A stretch of 64,000 bases of DNA from Anaerolinea sp. GTDB lineage: Bacteria > Chloroflexota > Anaerolineae > Anaerolineales > Villigracilaceae. Location of the stretch: contig DYID01000003.1 in NCBI GenBank assembly GCA_020723805.1, forward strand, positions 62,001-126,000. The letters are read 5' to 3'. Of the stretch, positions 40,088 to 48,745 are shown piece after piece. The notes beneath the pieces were generated by a model. It ran no database searches. It was given only the letters and a program-made list of their open reading frames with translations, and had not been told where the DNA came from. Made by a program: the position numbers and the translations under genes. Every line of letters begins with the position of its first letter. Position 1 is the stretch's first letter.

Positions 40088-40641
40088 GGCGTCTCCATTT
40101 CAAAGCGGGAAGGCTTGTATTCAGCAGTGAGTTGAGCAAGCAAGTCTAGGGCACGTTGCGCCGCGGCAGGGACTGCGCTGGCGATGGCTGGGCTGAGCTC
40201 TTCGCCGAAGTCATACACGCGCCGCGCTTCGATGGCGATGATGTGGACATGCTCGTCCGATGGAAGCGGCATGCCCATGCGGCGTCCCAATTGGAGGGCG
40301 TGTTTGAGCGAAACGTCGTGCGCGGAGGCGCTGTGACCGTGCGTGAGGTCGTCCAAGTCGGCGAGGGTGAAGTGGACGATTGCGCCCTGAGGATGTTGCC
40401 CGGTATTGAGTGAGTCAATGAGGATGACGCGGTCGAAGCCGGTCAGGCGTTCCATCAGGCTGAGTCCTGCAAGGGAGTAACGCTCTATCGTAACAGAATC
40501 AGGCGTCGGCGGGGAAAGAAGCGGGAGCGGTGCGTCGCCGAGGGGAATCCCGCTGCGCCGGCTGACTTCCTCCGCCACGCGCCAGCCGACTCCGTCATCC
40601 CCCAGAATGGGATTGCCAAGACCGACGATTGTTAGTCTCAT
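40084..40641 (-). CDS. Hydrogenase maturation protease (HycI/HyaD family)
   Basis: A 185-residue protein with the family N-terminus LTIVGLGNPILGDDGVGWRVAEEV, whose Asp binds nickel, and FDRVILIDSLNTG in the middle. The GHSASAHDVSLKHAL block carries the conserved His. It trims the C-terminal peptide of the NiFe large subunit encoded just upstream. The start codon and first codons (ATG AGA CT) are themselves a unit of the octanucleotide array, and no Shine-Dalgarno is visible. Confidence 0.9.
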   Translation of the reverse strand: MRLTIVGLGNPILGDDGVGWRVAEEVSRRSGIPLGDAPLPLLSPPTPDSVTIERYSLAGLSLMERLTGFDRVILIDSLNTGQHPQGAIVHFTLADLDDLTHGHSASAHDVSLKHALQLGRRMGMPLPSDEHVHIIAIEARRVYDFGEELSPAIASAVPAAAQRALDLLAQLTAEYKPSRFEMETP

Positions 40642-40758
40642 AGTCTTATGGTCTTATAGTCTCATAGTCTTATAGTCTTATAGTCCCGTAACCAAATAGC
40701 CTCATAATCTGATGGCTAATCTGACTATGAGACTGTCAGTCTGATGACTATTCGACTA
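40631..40758. repeat. Second ATAGTC-type octanucleotide array, between hydrogenase gene and protease gene
   Basis: Units of eight (GTTAGTCT, CATAGTCT, TATGGTCT, TATAGTCT, CATAGTCT, TATAGTCT, TATAGTCC) run from 40631 to 40686. They decay through 40687-40720 and return as inverted and direct GACTAT/AGTCTGATG elements to 40758. The array fills the whole gap. The protease start codon and the large-subunit TAG stop both lie within it. Confidence 0.85.
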
Positions 40759-42216
40759 ATCTCGTTTCAAGACCTCCATGATTTCGCCGCTGGCGTTGTG
40801 GATGGTGACTTCGAGCGGCATCTGCCCGGGCAGGGAGTGGGTGGCGCAGCCGAAGCATGGGTCGTAGGCGCGGAACGCCATCTCGATCATGTTGAGCAGT
40901 CCTTCGTTGACCTTGCCGCCTTTGATGAGGGCGCGCGCGGCTTTGTTGGTGGACATTTGAATCGGCGCGTAGTTGTTGGTGGTGCCGACGATGAGGTTGA
41001 CTTTGGTGAGCAGTCCTTTTTCGTCCGTCCAGTAGTGATGCGTGAGGGTGCCGCGCGGCGCTTCGACGATGCCCACGCCCTCGGTGGGGATTTCGGTGGG
41101 TTTGTTGTGGACGTGCGGCGAGGTGATTTCGGGATCGGTGGCGAGTTCCACCCAGTGTTCGGCGGCGTAGAGCAATTCGATAAGCCGCGCCCAGTGAATG
41201 GCGAGACGGTGATGCACGGGCTTGCCGCCCAGCGTGGCGTACATCTTTTCGTAGTGTTCTTGCGCGCGCGGAGTCGCCATGCCGTCGGCGGCGTTGAGGC
41301 GCGAGAGCGGGGTGGCAAAATATACGCCGCTGTCCTTGCCGTCCACAAAGCCCTTCCAGCCCACCTTTTTGAGATAAGGGAACTTGAGGTAGGTCCACGG
41401 CTCGACATGCTCGGCAATGTGGTTCATGTAATCCTTCGGCTCATACTTGACGAACTCTTTGCCGTCGGGGTCCACCACGCGCACTTTGCCGTCGTAGAAG
41501 TTGACTTTGTTGTTTTCGTCCACCAGACCCATGGAGTAGGTGCGGTGGTAGTACACGTCGCCGAGGATGAGGTCAAGGTAGGTTTTGTTGGAGAGAACGA
41601 TGTCGTTGAAGGCTTGCAGGCTGAAGAGGGCAAAGTCAATCGCCCAGCGCCCCATCGCTTCGATTTCCTTGCGCTCCTCCTCGCTCAGGATTTTTGTCAC
41701 GCCGCCGGGGATGGCGGTGGCGGGATGGACTTTTCGTCCGCCGATCATCTCGACGACCTTGTGCCCGTACTTGCGCATCTGGATGACCTTGCCGCCGATC
41801 TCCAGCCCCACCTTGTGGACAACGCCGAGAATGTTTCTCTCCGCCACCGGCGCATCGGGACCGACAATGAAGTCGGGTCCGCCGAGGGCGTAGAAGTGGG
41901 TGGTATGGTCGGTGCAGTAGAACGCCATGTAGAGCAGTTCGCGCAGGAGTTTGGCGGTGCGCGGCGGATCCACGTGATAGACCGCGTCTGCGGCTTTTGC
42001 CGCCGCCATGTGATGTGCCTCCGGGCAGACGCCGCAGATGCGGTTGGTCAGCAGGGGCATTTCCTCCACCGGGCGTCCGACGCAGAAGCGTTCGAAGCCG
42101 CGCAGTTCGGGAATCTGGAAGTAGGAGTTGGCGACATCTCCGTTTTCATCGAGGAAGATGTCAATCTTGCCGTGACCTTCCAGGCGGGTGATGGGATCAA
42201 TGGTGATGCGTTCCAT
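40756..42216 (-). CDS. mvhA: [NiFe] hydrogenase large subunit, MvhA-type (group 3)
   Basis: A 486-residue catalytic subunit. The nickel ligands are in RICGVC (C61, C64) and DPCFGCATH (C454, C457, H460). The 26 residues after H460 (SLPGQMPLEVTI...) are the C-terminal extension removed by the maturation protease. Sequence style and partners (MvhD, HdrABC) indicate the group 3 hydrogenase that feeds electrons from H2 to heterodisulfide-reductase-like HdrA. It is cytoplasmic, with no signal. TAGGAGG precedes ATG. The TAG stop lies in the repeat array. Confidence 0.95.
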   Translation of the reverse strand: MERITIDPITRLEGHGKIDIFLDENGDVANSYFQIPELRGFERFCVGRPVEEMPLLTNRICGVCPEAHHMAAAKAADAVYHVDPPRTAKLLRELLYMAFYCTDHTTHFYALGGPDFIVGPDAPVAERNILGVVHKVGLEIGGKVIQMRKYGHKVVEMIGGRKVHPATAIPGGVTKILSEEERKEIEAMGRWAIDFALFSLQAFNDIVLSNKTYLDLILGDVYYHRTYSMGLVDENNKVNFYDGKVRVVDPDGKEFVKYEPKDYMNHIAEHVEPWTYLKFPYLKKVGWKGFVDGKDSGVYFATPLSRLNAADGMATPRAQEHYEKMYATLGGKPVHHRLAIHWARLIELLYAAEHWVELATDPEITSPHVHNKPTEIPTEGVGIVEAPRGTLTHHYWTDEKGLLTKVNLIVGTTNNYAPIQMSTNKAARALIKGGKVNEGLLNMIEMAFRAYDPCFGCATHSLPGQMPLEVTIHNASGEIMEVLKRD

Positions 42217-42225
42217 GCCTGCCTC

Positions 42226-43221
42226 CTAATGACCGTTGTGTTTGAACGCCGGCGCGCCCGCCTTGAAGAGCGAATCTGCCAGGTTGAAGCGGTAGAACTG
42301 ACCCGCCGGGTCGGGGATGCCGTCGAGGATGCGTTCGATTTCTTCCGGCTCAGTGGCGTCTATGACCGAGGCAAAGGCGGTCATCAGCCGCGCTCCGTAG
42401 TCAATCACGCCTTCGGCGGGACCGTAACAGCCGATGCACTGCGCCCCGGCGCGCGGACAGCGCGCATCGCATCCGCTTCGTGTGGCGGGACCGTTGCACG
42501 GAATCCCCTGCTCGAGCAGACACAACGCCGGATCCGCCGGCGCCACCTCCTGAATGCGGCGGAACGCCTTGATGGTCTTCACATTGCGCGCGCGCGGACA
42601 TTCATCGCAGACCGTCGAACCGCCCGCACCGATGACCGAACCTTTGGGCGGCAGTTGCGCTTTGCCCTCCAGCACTTGAAATACCAGGTCGAGCACTGCC
42701 GCGATCTGGTGGCTCTCCGGCGGACAACCAGGCATGTAATAGTCCACGTCCACCACCTGCGAGAGCGTATAGACGCGGTCCTTCAGGGCGGGGATGGTGA
42801 TTTCGCCCTCGGGTACTTGGGTCACCGGCTGCGGGTGAATGCCCTGCGGGTTGTCGGTGGAGATGGTGTGATAGACAGTCTCGAAAATCTCTCCCAGCGG
42901 GGCTAAATTTGCCAAGCCGGGGATACAGCCTTCGGTGGCGCAGGAACCGAACGCGACGAGCAGTTTCGATTTGCGGCGCAGGAGATGCGCCATGTGTTCG
43001 TTCTCTTCGTTGCGGATGGAACCGTTCCAGAGCGTGAGCAGGATGTCGCCGTCGGGCAGCGCTTCCACATCCTTGACTTTGGCATCCACCGCCACGGGCC
43101 AAAACGCGACCTCAAAACGCGCGTCCACCTCGAGGATTTTTTCGCCGATGTTCAGCACGGCGATTTCACAGCCGCCGCATGAACCGGACCAATACATGGC
43201 AAATTTCGGCTTTTCGCTCAT
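42226..43221 (-). CDS. mvhG: [NiFe] hydrogenase small subunit, MvhG-type
   Basis: A 331-residue subunit. The proximal cluster Cys are in SGSCGGCE (C15, C18), FGSCATEGC and MPGCPP. A second Cys-rich C-terminal part (CDECPRARN, CLLEQGIPCNGPATRSGCDARCP, CIGCYGP) binds further Fe-S clusters. It has no twin-arginine signal, as expected for a cytoplasmic Mvh-type enzyme. ATG 43221 follows GGAGGTGG and overlaps the mvhD stop by four bases. The long upstream frame is a shadow inside mvhD. Confidence 0.94.
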   Translation of the reverse strand: MSEKPKFAMYWSGSCGGCEIAVLNIGEKILEVDARFEVAFWPVAVDAKVKDVEALPDGDILLTLWNGSIRNEENEHMAHLLRRKSKLLVAFGSCATEGCIPGLANLAPLGEIFETVYHTISTDNPQGIHPQPVTQVPEGEITIPALKDRVYTLSQVVDVDYYMPGCPPESHQIAAVLDLVFQVLEGKAQLPPKGSVIGAGGSTVCDECPRARNVKTIKAFRRIQEVAPADPALCLLEQGIPCNGPATRSGCDARCPRAGAQCIGCYGPAEGVIDYGARLMTAFASVIDATEPEEIERILDGIPDPAGQFYRFNLADSLFKAGAPAFKHNGH

Positions 43222-43685
43222 GCCGCCACCTCCAATGCAGGCTCTTCGACCTTGTGACCGTTGCCTGCCAGTTTCCTGTTCCATCCTAGCGGACCGAGTG
43301 CACGGATCTCCTCCACGAAGGTGTTGATTTCCTGGGCAAGTTTCATGCCTTCGGCGGCGCTCGCCCACACGAGTTTGACGCGCTCCGGCTCGATGCCCAT
43401 ACCTTTCAGCACGCGCCGCAGCAGCAGGTAACGCCGCAGGGCTTTGTAGTTTTGTTCGATGTAGTGACATTCGCCGGGATGACAACCGGTAATCAGCACG
43501 CCGTCGGCGCCGCTGGCGAGTGCCTTCATGACGAAGGTCGGGTCGAGCCGCCCCGAACACATCAAACGGATGAGGCGCACGTTGGGGGCATACTTCATGC
43601 GGGCAGTGCCAGCCAGGTCTGCAGCGCGGTAGGAGCACCAGTTGCAGGTGAAGCCGATGATGACGGGTTCGAATGTTTCGCTCAT
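43218..43685 (-). CDS. mvhD: MvhD-type [2Fe-2S] electron transfer subunit
   Basis: A 155-residue protein matching the MvhD family: IIGFTCNWCSYRAADLAG (C14, C17), RLIRLMCSGRLDP and GADGVLITGCHPGECHYIEQN. MvhD carries a 2Fe-2S cluster and links the hydrogenase to HdrA. The tail after about residue 130 is variable. GGAGGCAG precedes ATG. It is between hdrA (ten bases) and mvhG (overlap). Confidence 0.95.
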   Translation of the reverse strand: MSETFEPVIIGFTCNWCSYRAADLAGTARMKYAPNVRLIRLMCSGRLDPTFVMKALASGADGVLITGCHPGECHYIEQNYKALRRYLLLRRVLKGMGIEPERVKLVWASAAEGMKLAQEINTFVEEIRALGPLGWNRKLAGNGHKVEEPALEVAA

Positions 43686-43695
43686 ATCTGCCTCC

Positions 43696-45708
43696 TCACA
43701 CCGCCAAATTGACGTCCATCAGCAGACCGTCAATCTGCGCCAGGATTTGTTCGTTGCTGAAGCCGGTGCCGCTGATGGCGCCCGCCGGGCAAGCCGCCAC
43801 ACAGGTGCCGCATCCTTGGCAAAGCGCCGGGTTGATCTCGCTCACCATGCGGTCTTCGTGGAAGAGGATGGCGTTGAACGGACACAGCCCGTTGCAGATG
43901 CGGCAGCCGGAACACTGCGCCTCGTTGATGCTGGCTTTGATCGGCTCCAGCACCACTTCCTTTTGCATGATTTTGTTCAGGACGCGCGCCGCCGCAGCAG
44001 CGCCCTGCGCCACAGACGCGGGAATATCTTTTGGACCGGTGGCGCAGCCGGCAATCATCACGCCCTCGGTCATGGTCGAAACCGGGTCGAGTTTGGGGTG
44101 TTTTTCGATGAACCAGCCATCGGAGGAACAGCCGACGCCGAACAGGTGGCTGGTCTCTTTGGCATCGTGACGCGGCTCCATGCCGATGGAGAGGATGACC
44201 ATATCCACCGGGATGCGGCGCTGTTTGCCCGCCAGCGTATCCTCCACCTGGATGATGAGTTTGCCCTCTTCGCGTTCGTTGCGGGCGGCGTTGGTCACCT
44301 GGGCAACCTTGCCGCGTACAAAGAGGGTCCCTTCTTCCAGTACGCGCTGGTAGAATTCATCGTAGGCTTTCATGGGCGTGCGCATGTCAATGTAGAACTC
44401 GTACACTGTCGCGCCGGTCCGCTCTCTCACCAGATGGGCAAACTTGAGGCTCTGCATACAGCAGATGCTGGAGCAGTAGTTGTTGTAGTTCTTATCGCGC
44501 GAGCCGACACAGTGGATGATGCCCACTGTCTTGGGCTGGGTCTTGCCGTCGCGCAGGACGATGTTGCCGCCGGTGGGACCGGCTGCGTTGCTCATCCGTT
44601 CGAACTCGATGCTGGTGAAAACGTTCGCCAGCCTCCCATAGCCGTAGTTGCTAACGCGGCGTGCGTCGAACAGGTCGTAGCCGGTGGCGAGGATGATGTT
44701 GCCCACCTGGATGGTGACGTACTCTTCTTTTTGGGTGAAATCAATGGCGTTGGTGGGACAGAACTTCTCGCAGGCTTTGCAGGTGCCTTTTTGGAAGTAG
44801 GTGCAGTTCGGCGCGTCAATGACCGGGTATTTCGGCACGGCTTGCGCGAACGGCGTATAAACCACTTTGCGGTAGCCCAGCCCCGCCTCGTACACGTCAT
44901 CCACCACCTTCTTGGGGCATTTCTCCACGCAGATGCCGCAGCCGGTGCACAAGTCGGTGTTGACATAGCGCGGCTTCTTCTTGATTGTCACCGTGAAGTT
45001 GCCCACATAGCCGGCGACGTGCGTCACCTCGCTCCACGTCAGCAGTTCGATGTTGGGATGGTTGCCCGCCTCGAACATGCGCGGGGTGAGGATGCACGCG
45101 GCGCAGTCGAGGGTGGGGAAAGTCTTGTCAAATTGCGCCATGTGCCCGCCGATGGACGGTTCGCGCTCAACCAGATAGACCTTGAACCCGGCGTTGGCAA
45201 TTTCGAGCGCCGCCTGGATGCCGGCAATGCCGCCGCCCACCACGAGGGTGTCGGGATGAATCGGCACGCGGATCTCCTCCAGCGGTTCGTTCTGTATGAC
45301 CCTTCGGACTGCTCCAGCCACCACAGCCTTTGCCTTCTCTGTGGCAACCGCCTTGTCAGTATGCACCCACGAGACCTGCTCGCGGATGGACGCCAGTTCG
45401 GTCAGATAAGGATTCAGCCCGGAGCGTTTGCTTGCCCCGCGGAAAGTCATCTCGTGCAGGTGCGGCGAACAAGCCGCCACCACCACACGCTCCAAGCCCA
45501 GTTCCTTGATGTCCTTCTCGATCAGTTCCTGCCCGAGGCTGGAGCACATGAATTTGTAATCGCGCGCGATGACCACCCCCTCGGCGCCGAGGGTCTTTTC
45601 CGCCCACTCGCGCACTTGTTCCACATCCACCGTGTGGGAAATATTGGTGCCGCAATGGCAGATATAGACCCCAACTTTGGGTTTGCTGCTCTTGGATTCA
45701 GCGCTCAT
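43696..45708 (-). CDS. hdrA: Heterodisulfide reductase-like subunit HdrA (electron-bifurcating flavoprotein)
   Basis: A 670-residue protein. The N-terminal thioredoxin-reductase-like part has VVGGGIAGIQAALEIANAGFKVYLVE for FAD, after GVYICHCGTNI. Cys motifs CTGCGICVEKCP and CKACEKFCP are central, and CSGCRICNGLCP and CQGCGTCVAACP near the C-terminus bind 4Fe-4S clusters. HdrA FAD splits electron pairs between a low-potential ferredoxin and the HdrBC branch. It overlaps hdrB by four bases. In a bacterium the HdrB substrate is not necessarily CoM-S-S-CoB. Confidence 0.95.
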   Translation of the reverse strand: MSAESKSSKPKVGVYICHCGTNISHTVDVEQVREWAEKTLGAEGVVIARDYKFMCSSLGQELIEKDIKELGLERVVVAACSPHLHEMTFRGASKRSGLNPYLTELASIREQVSWVHTDKAVATEKAKAVVAGAVRRVIQNEPLEEIRVPIHPDTLVVGGGIAGIQAALEIANAGFKVYLVEREPSIGGHMAQFDKTFPTLDCAACILTPRMFEAGNHPNIELLTWSEVTHVAGYVGNFTVTIKKKPRYVNTDLCTGCGICVEKCPKKVVDDVYEAGLGYRKVVYTPFAQAVPKYPVIDAPNCTYFQKGTCKACEKFCPTNAIDFTQKEEYVTIQVGNIILATGYDLFDARRVSNYGYGRLANVFTSIEFERMSNAAGPTGGNIVLRDGKTQPKTVGIIHCVGSRDKNYNNYCSSICCMQSLKFAHLVRERTGATVYEFYIDMRTPMKAYDEFYQRVLEEGTLFVRGKVAQVTNAARNEREEGKLIIQVEDTLAGKQRRIPVDMVILSIGMEPRHDAKETSHLFGVGCSSDGWFIEKHPKLDPVSTMTEGVMIAGCATGPKDIPASVAQGAAAAARVLNKIMQKEVVLEPIKASINEAQCSGCRICNGLCPFNAILFHEDRMVSEINPALCQGCGTCVAACPAGAISGTGFSNEQILAQIDGLLMDVNLAV

Positions 45709-46718
45709 TGCTCTGCCTCCTCTGCGTTGCGGGGCTTGCCTTTGACGTTCTTTAACAGCCGCGGCGGCATGGGCAAGCCTTCTTCTTTCTTGCGGCGCGG
45801 CGCGCCTTCCTCCACCGCTTCCGGCACCTCCACGCCGATGCGCGCCAGCGCCTCTTTGGTGCTGGTAATTTCGGTGCCAAACCCCAGTTTTTCGGGCGGG
45901 AACCCCAGTGCCAGTCCGATGAGTTGGGTAAAGAACACAATCGGCATGTGGTAATGGGTGCCGAAATGACGGTTGGTTTCCGCCTGGTAGGCATCAATGT
46001 TCATCTGGCACATCGGGCAGACGGTCACCATGATGTCCGCCTTGTATTTTTCGGCGGAGGAAATCAGGCGGCGGATGAGTTCGTAGGCGGTTTCGGGACC
46101 GATCTGGGTCATGTGACCGCCGCAGCAGGCGGTGGCGCGCGGAAAGTCAACCACCTCCGCGCCGATGGCTTTGAGCACCTCCTCCAGTTCGATGGGGTGT
46201 TCGGGGTCGGACCAGCGGTGGTAATAGTCGGGTCGCGGGACCATGCACCCGAGGTACGGAGCGACGCGCAGTCCCTTGAGCGGTTTGACCACCTTCGACT
46301 TGAGCACATCCAACCCGATGTCATTGATGATGACATCCAGAATGTGGCGAATATCGAGCGTGCCGGGGACGTAATGCAAGCCGCCCGCCTCCAACGCCTG
46401 GTTGACCTTTTCGCCCAGCGCCGGACGCTCCGCCATGTAGTAATCGGCTTTTGCAAGGTTGAGGTAACAGGCGGAGCAGGGCGCGACGACGGTCTTGGTG
46501 CCGTTGTTCATTTTCGCGGCAAGCGCCAGGTTGCGGGCGATGAGCGAATAGGCGGGGATGAGGTTGATGCCCACATATTCGGTGGCGCCGCAGCAGTTCC
46601 AATCCTCGATTTCCTTCAGGTTGATGCCGAGCGGTTCGGCGATTTCCATCAGGGAGTCGTAATAGGCTTTGGCGCTGCTTTCCATGGAACAACCGGGGTA
46701 GAAGAGATAGTCGTTCAT
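45705..46718 (-). CDS. hdrB: Heterodisulfide reductase-like subunit HdrB
   Basis: A 337-residue protein with two CCG domains that bind non-cubane 4Fe-4S clusters: FYPGCS...DWNCCGATE...APCSACYLNL in the first half and PYLGCMVPRP...RATACCGGHMT...VCPMCQMNID in the second. It is the site of disulfide reduction in Hdr complexes. A Lys/Arg/Glu-rich tail of about 45 residues follows the domain. Four-base overlaps on both sides tie it to hdrC and hdrA. Confidence 0.95.
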   Translation of the reverse strand: MNDYLFYPGCSMESSAKAYYDSLMEIAEPLGINLKEIEDWNCCGATEYVGINLIPAYSLIARNLALAAKMNNGTKTVVAPCSACYLNLAKADYYMAERPALGEKVNQALEAGGLHYVPGTLDIRHILDVIINDIGLDVLKSKVVKPLKGLRVAPYLGCMVPRPDYYHRWSDPEHPIELEEVLKAIGAEVVDFPRATACCGGHMTQIGPETAYELIRRLISSAEKYKADIMVTVCPMCQMNIDAYQAETNRHFGTHYHMPIVFFTQLIGLALGFPPEKLGFGTEITSTKEALARIGVEVPEAVEEGAPRRKKEEGLPMPPRLLKNVKGKPRNAEEAEQ

Positions 46719-47311
46719 GAGGTCAGCTCCAGTTCCTTGGCTTTGTCCAAAATCGCCTTGAGCTGCGGCATACCCTTGATGCGTTTGGGCGTGAGGCTCA
46801 TGCGTCCCTTGGTGAGCATGCCCAAACCCAGCGTGCTCATCCCCACTAGGCGCAAAGGAGCATGCTTGAGGTAATGCCGCGTTGCCAGACCGAACTCGAA
46901 ACTGCGCCCGTATTTTTCCACCATGTCCACAAAGGTTTCGGAGAATTCCGGGGCAGTGGCGTCACGGTATTTCTTTGCGCGGATTGCCATGGACTTGAGC
47001 GTGTACATCACGTCGGTGATGTGAACATTTTGCGGGCAGCGCACTACGCAGTGATAGCAGGAGACGCAAATCCATGGGGTGTTGCTCTGGAGAACGGCGT
47101 CGCGCATCCCCGCCCGCAGCATGGCGAACAACATGCGCGGGGTGTGATCCATCTCTTCGGCGGGCGGGCAGGACCCGCCGCACGAGCCGCACTGGATGCA
47201 CATCTCCAAATGCGAAACCCCCGCCGTCTTCATGCTGACCTCTTCCAGCAGGGAAAGGTCTTCCTCCTGTATGAGCGCGGTTCTGAAGGATTGTGTGTCT
47301 GCTTGGGGCAT
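46715..47311 (-). CDS. hdrC: Heterodisulfide reductase-like subunit HdrC
   Basis: A 198-residue protein with two 4Fe-4S motifs, CIQCGSCGGSCPP and CVSCYHCVVRCP, typical of HdrC, which passes electrons from HdrA to HdrB. ATG 47311 is preferred: it has GGAGGTG just upstream, whereas the in-frame ATG at 47323 overlaps that Shine-Dalgarno. It is the first gene of the eight-gene operon hdrCBA-mvhDGA-protease-cNMP protein. A Rex-type palindrome lies about 130-150 bases upstream. Confidence 0.93.
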   Translation of the reverse strand: MPQADTQSFRTALIQEEDLSLLEEVSMKTAGVSHLEMCIQCGSCGGSCPPAEEMDHTPRMLFAMLRAGMRDAVLQSNTPWICVSCYHCVVRCPQNVHITDVMYTLKSMAIRAKKYRDATAPEFSETFVDMVEKYGRSFEFGLATRHYLKHAPLRLVGMSTLGLGMLTKGRMSLTPKRIKGMPQLKAILDKAKELELTS

Positions 47312-47441
47312 AAGCACCTCCATGCTTTGCAGTTCGGTCTGTCATCCGCTTCGACATGACAGTTTGCCCAACGACAATGGTCGTACAATTGATACAATAA
47401 AACGCCCCCTTCTTCATTTTTTCCTTTCCCTACTCAATTGC

Positions 47442-47472
47442 TAGTGAAATATGTCACAATTTAAATTGTCAA
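47442..47472 (-). promoter_or_regulatory. Rex/CRP-type operator and adjacent palindrome upstream of hdrC
   Basis: TAGTGAAATATGTCACAA (47442-47459) matches the classic Rex operator TTGTGAAATATTTCACAA at 16 of 18 positions. It also contains a TGTGA-N6-TCAC CRP-like core on the minus strand. It runs into a perfect 14-bp palindrome, ACAATTTAAATTGT (47456-47469). Rex is the NADH/NAD+ sensing repressor and CRP/FNR proteins bind similar sites, so the regulator is not decided by sequence alone. Confidence 0.6.
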
Positions 47473-47522
47473 TTATCATGAGGCAGGGGAAGGCTTGGGA
47501 AGAGGGACAAGGTTCGAGGTCC

Positions 47523-47565
47523 AAAAAAGGAACCGAACGTCTCCGCATGAGGTGGAGGCGTTCGG
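47523..47565 (-). terminator. Terminator of the small membrane protein gene
   Basis: CCGAACGTCTCC (47533-47544) pairs with GGAGGCGTTCGG (47554-47565) with one G-T pair and a 9-base loop. On the minus strand the stem is followed by TTCCTTTTTT. Confidence 0.85.
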
Positions 47566-47605
47566 TCGTCTCTGTTTTGACGCTTCATCTACTTCGGAAG
47601 CAGCC

Positions 47606-47893
47606 TCATTTATGGTTCTTTCCGAACGGTTCGGCAGATTGGCGCACAAAGGCATGGATGGTGAGCATGACAATCAAGCCGATGAGCATGCCCAACGCCT
47701 CGGGAAGACGCTCGGCAGTTTCGGCAACCAGCCCGCGTCCGCCAACGGTAATGCTCTGCCCAAATTCCGCCACAGCCTGCATCATCTGGCTGAAGTGGAG
47801 GTCCACATACGCCACGCCCGCCAGGGCAATGACCGTGAACGGCAGGGCAAGGGCAAACACCCAGAACACTCCTGCAAACGGTACCTTACGCAT
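47606..47893 (-). CDS. Small two-helix membrane protein of unknown function
   Basis: A 95-residue protein from ATG 47893 (AAAGGAGG seven bases upstream). Two hydrophobic helices (about 5-26 and 64-84) flank an extracytoplasmic loop containing HFSQMMQAVAEFGQSITVGGRG. No motif is recognised. It lies between the hdr operon and the LuxR-type regulator, has its own terminator and may be a target of the neighbouring two-component system. Confidence 0.7.
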   Translation of the reverse strand: MRKVPFAGVFWVFALALPFTVIALAGVAYVDLHFSQMMQAVAEFGQSITVGGRGLVAETAERLPEALGMLIGLIVMLTIHAFVRQSAEPFGKNHK

Positions 47894-48045
47894 GGCAACC
47901 TCCTTTCTTCTTGGTCGCATCCAGCGCATTAGAGAACGCATGTCACGCTCCGCTTGCCTGGTAAATCTTTTCCATTCAATTACAGCATAGATGAAGGAGA
48001 TGCCAATTTCAATAGGGCATATAAGCCATTTTTATTGTAGTAAAT

Positions 48046-48063
48046 TACCCCTACTTATAGGTA
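48046..48063. promoter_or_regulatory. Possible NarL-type inverted heptamer pair
   Basis: TACCCCT (48046-48052) and ATAGGTA (48057-48063, reverse complement TACCTAT) both fit the TACYNMT heptamer bound by NarL-family regulators, arranged as inverted repeats with a 4-base spacer (canonical 7-2-7 differs). It lies upstream of the small membrane protein gene and just behind the NarL-type regulator gene. Confidence 0.3.
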
Positions 48064-48091
48064 GAACAAATCTATAAACTTGTGCTGCCGG

Positions 48092-48745
48092 CTACGGCTT
48101 GATCAGCCCCTTGCGAATGGCATATTTGACCAGTTCACTGCGGCTGTGCAGCCCCAGTTTACTCATTAGGTTCTCGCGGTGACGCGCCACCGTATGAACA
48201 CTGATGCCCAGGATTTCGGCGATTTCATCGTTGTTCTTCCCCTCCGCTAACAAAGACAGGACTTCGCTCTCGCGGGGGGTCAAGCCGTTGATGGTTTCTT
48301 TTGTTTCTTCCTCCCCGCTGCGCGAGAGAAAATCGGTCACGAGCAGTTTTGCCAGCGAGGGATAGATGTACACCTCGCCACGGTGGGCGGCGCGAATGGC
48401 GGTAATCAGGTCATCGGGCGCGGCGCGTTTGGGGACATAACCCGAAGCGCCCGCCTGAAGCATTTCAAAGAAATACTGCTGGTCTTCGTGAATGGTCAGC
48501 GCCACCACCGCTGTTTCGGGGTGAGCCGCTTTGATGCGCCGCGCCACTTCGATGCCGGAAAGGTCCGGCAGGGCGATGTCCATGATAACCACGTTCGGTT
48601 CGAGTGTTTCGACCAGTTCCAGCGCCTGCCTGCCCGTATTTGCCTCTCCCACAATGTCCATATCGGCTTCGTTTTCGAGGAGCATCCGCAAGCCGCTCCG
48701 CACCACTTCATGATCATCCACCAGCAGCAGACGTATCTCTGTCAT
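48092..48745 (-). CDS. LuxR/NarL-family response regulator
   Basis: A 217-residue protein. The receiver domain has D10/D11 (LLVDDHEVV), phospho-acceptor D56 (VVIMDIALPDLSG) and YVPKRA carrying the Lys. The C-terminal LuxR helix-turn-helix is LTPRESEVLSLLAEGKNNDE...SVHTVARHRENLMSKL. AAGGAGA precedes ATG. It overlaps the kinase gene by 32 bases. Targets are unknown; the flanking redox operons are candidates. Confidence 0.95.
   Translation of the reverse strand: MTEIRLLLVDDHEVVRSGLRMLLENEADMDIVGEANTGRQALELVETLEPNVVIMDIALPDLSGIEVARRIKAAHPETAVVALTIHEDQQYFFEMLQAGASGYVPKRAAPDDLITAIRAAHRGEVYIYPSLAKLLVTDFLSRSGEEETKETINGLTPRESEVLSLLAEGKNNDEIAEILGISVHTVARHRENLMSKLGLHSRSELVKYAIRKGLIKP

Noticed and set aside
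40744-45954. Two very long plus-strand frames opposite mvhA/mvhG and hdrA/hdrB
   Set aside because: They are antisense to clearly conserved Hdr and hydrogenase genes. Val/Gly/His-rich composition without motifs marks them as codon-bias shadows.
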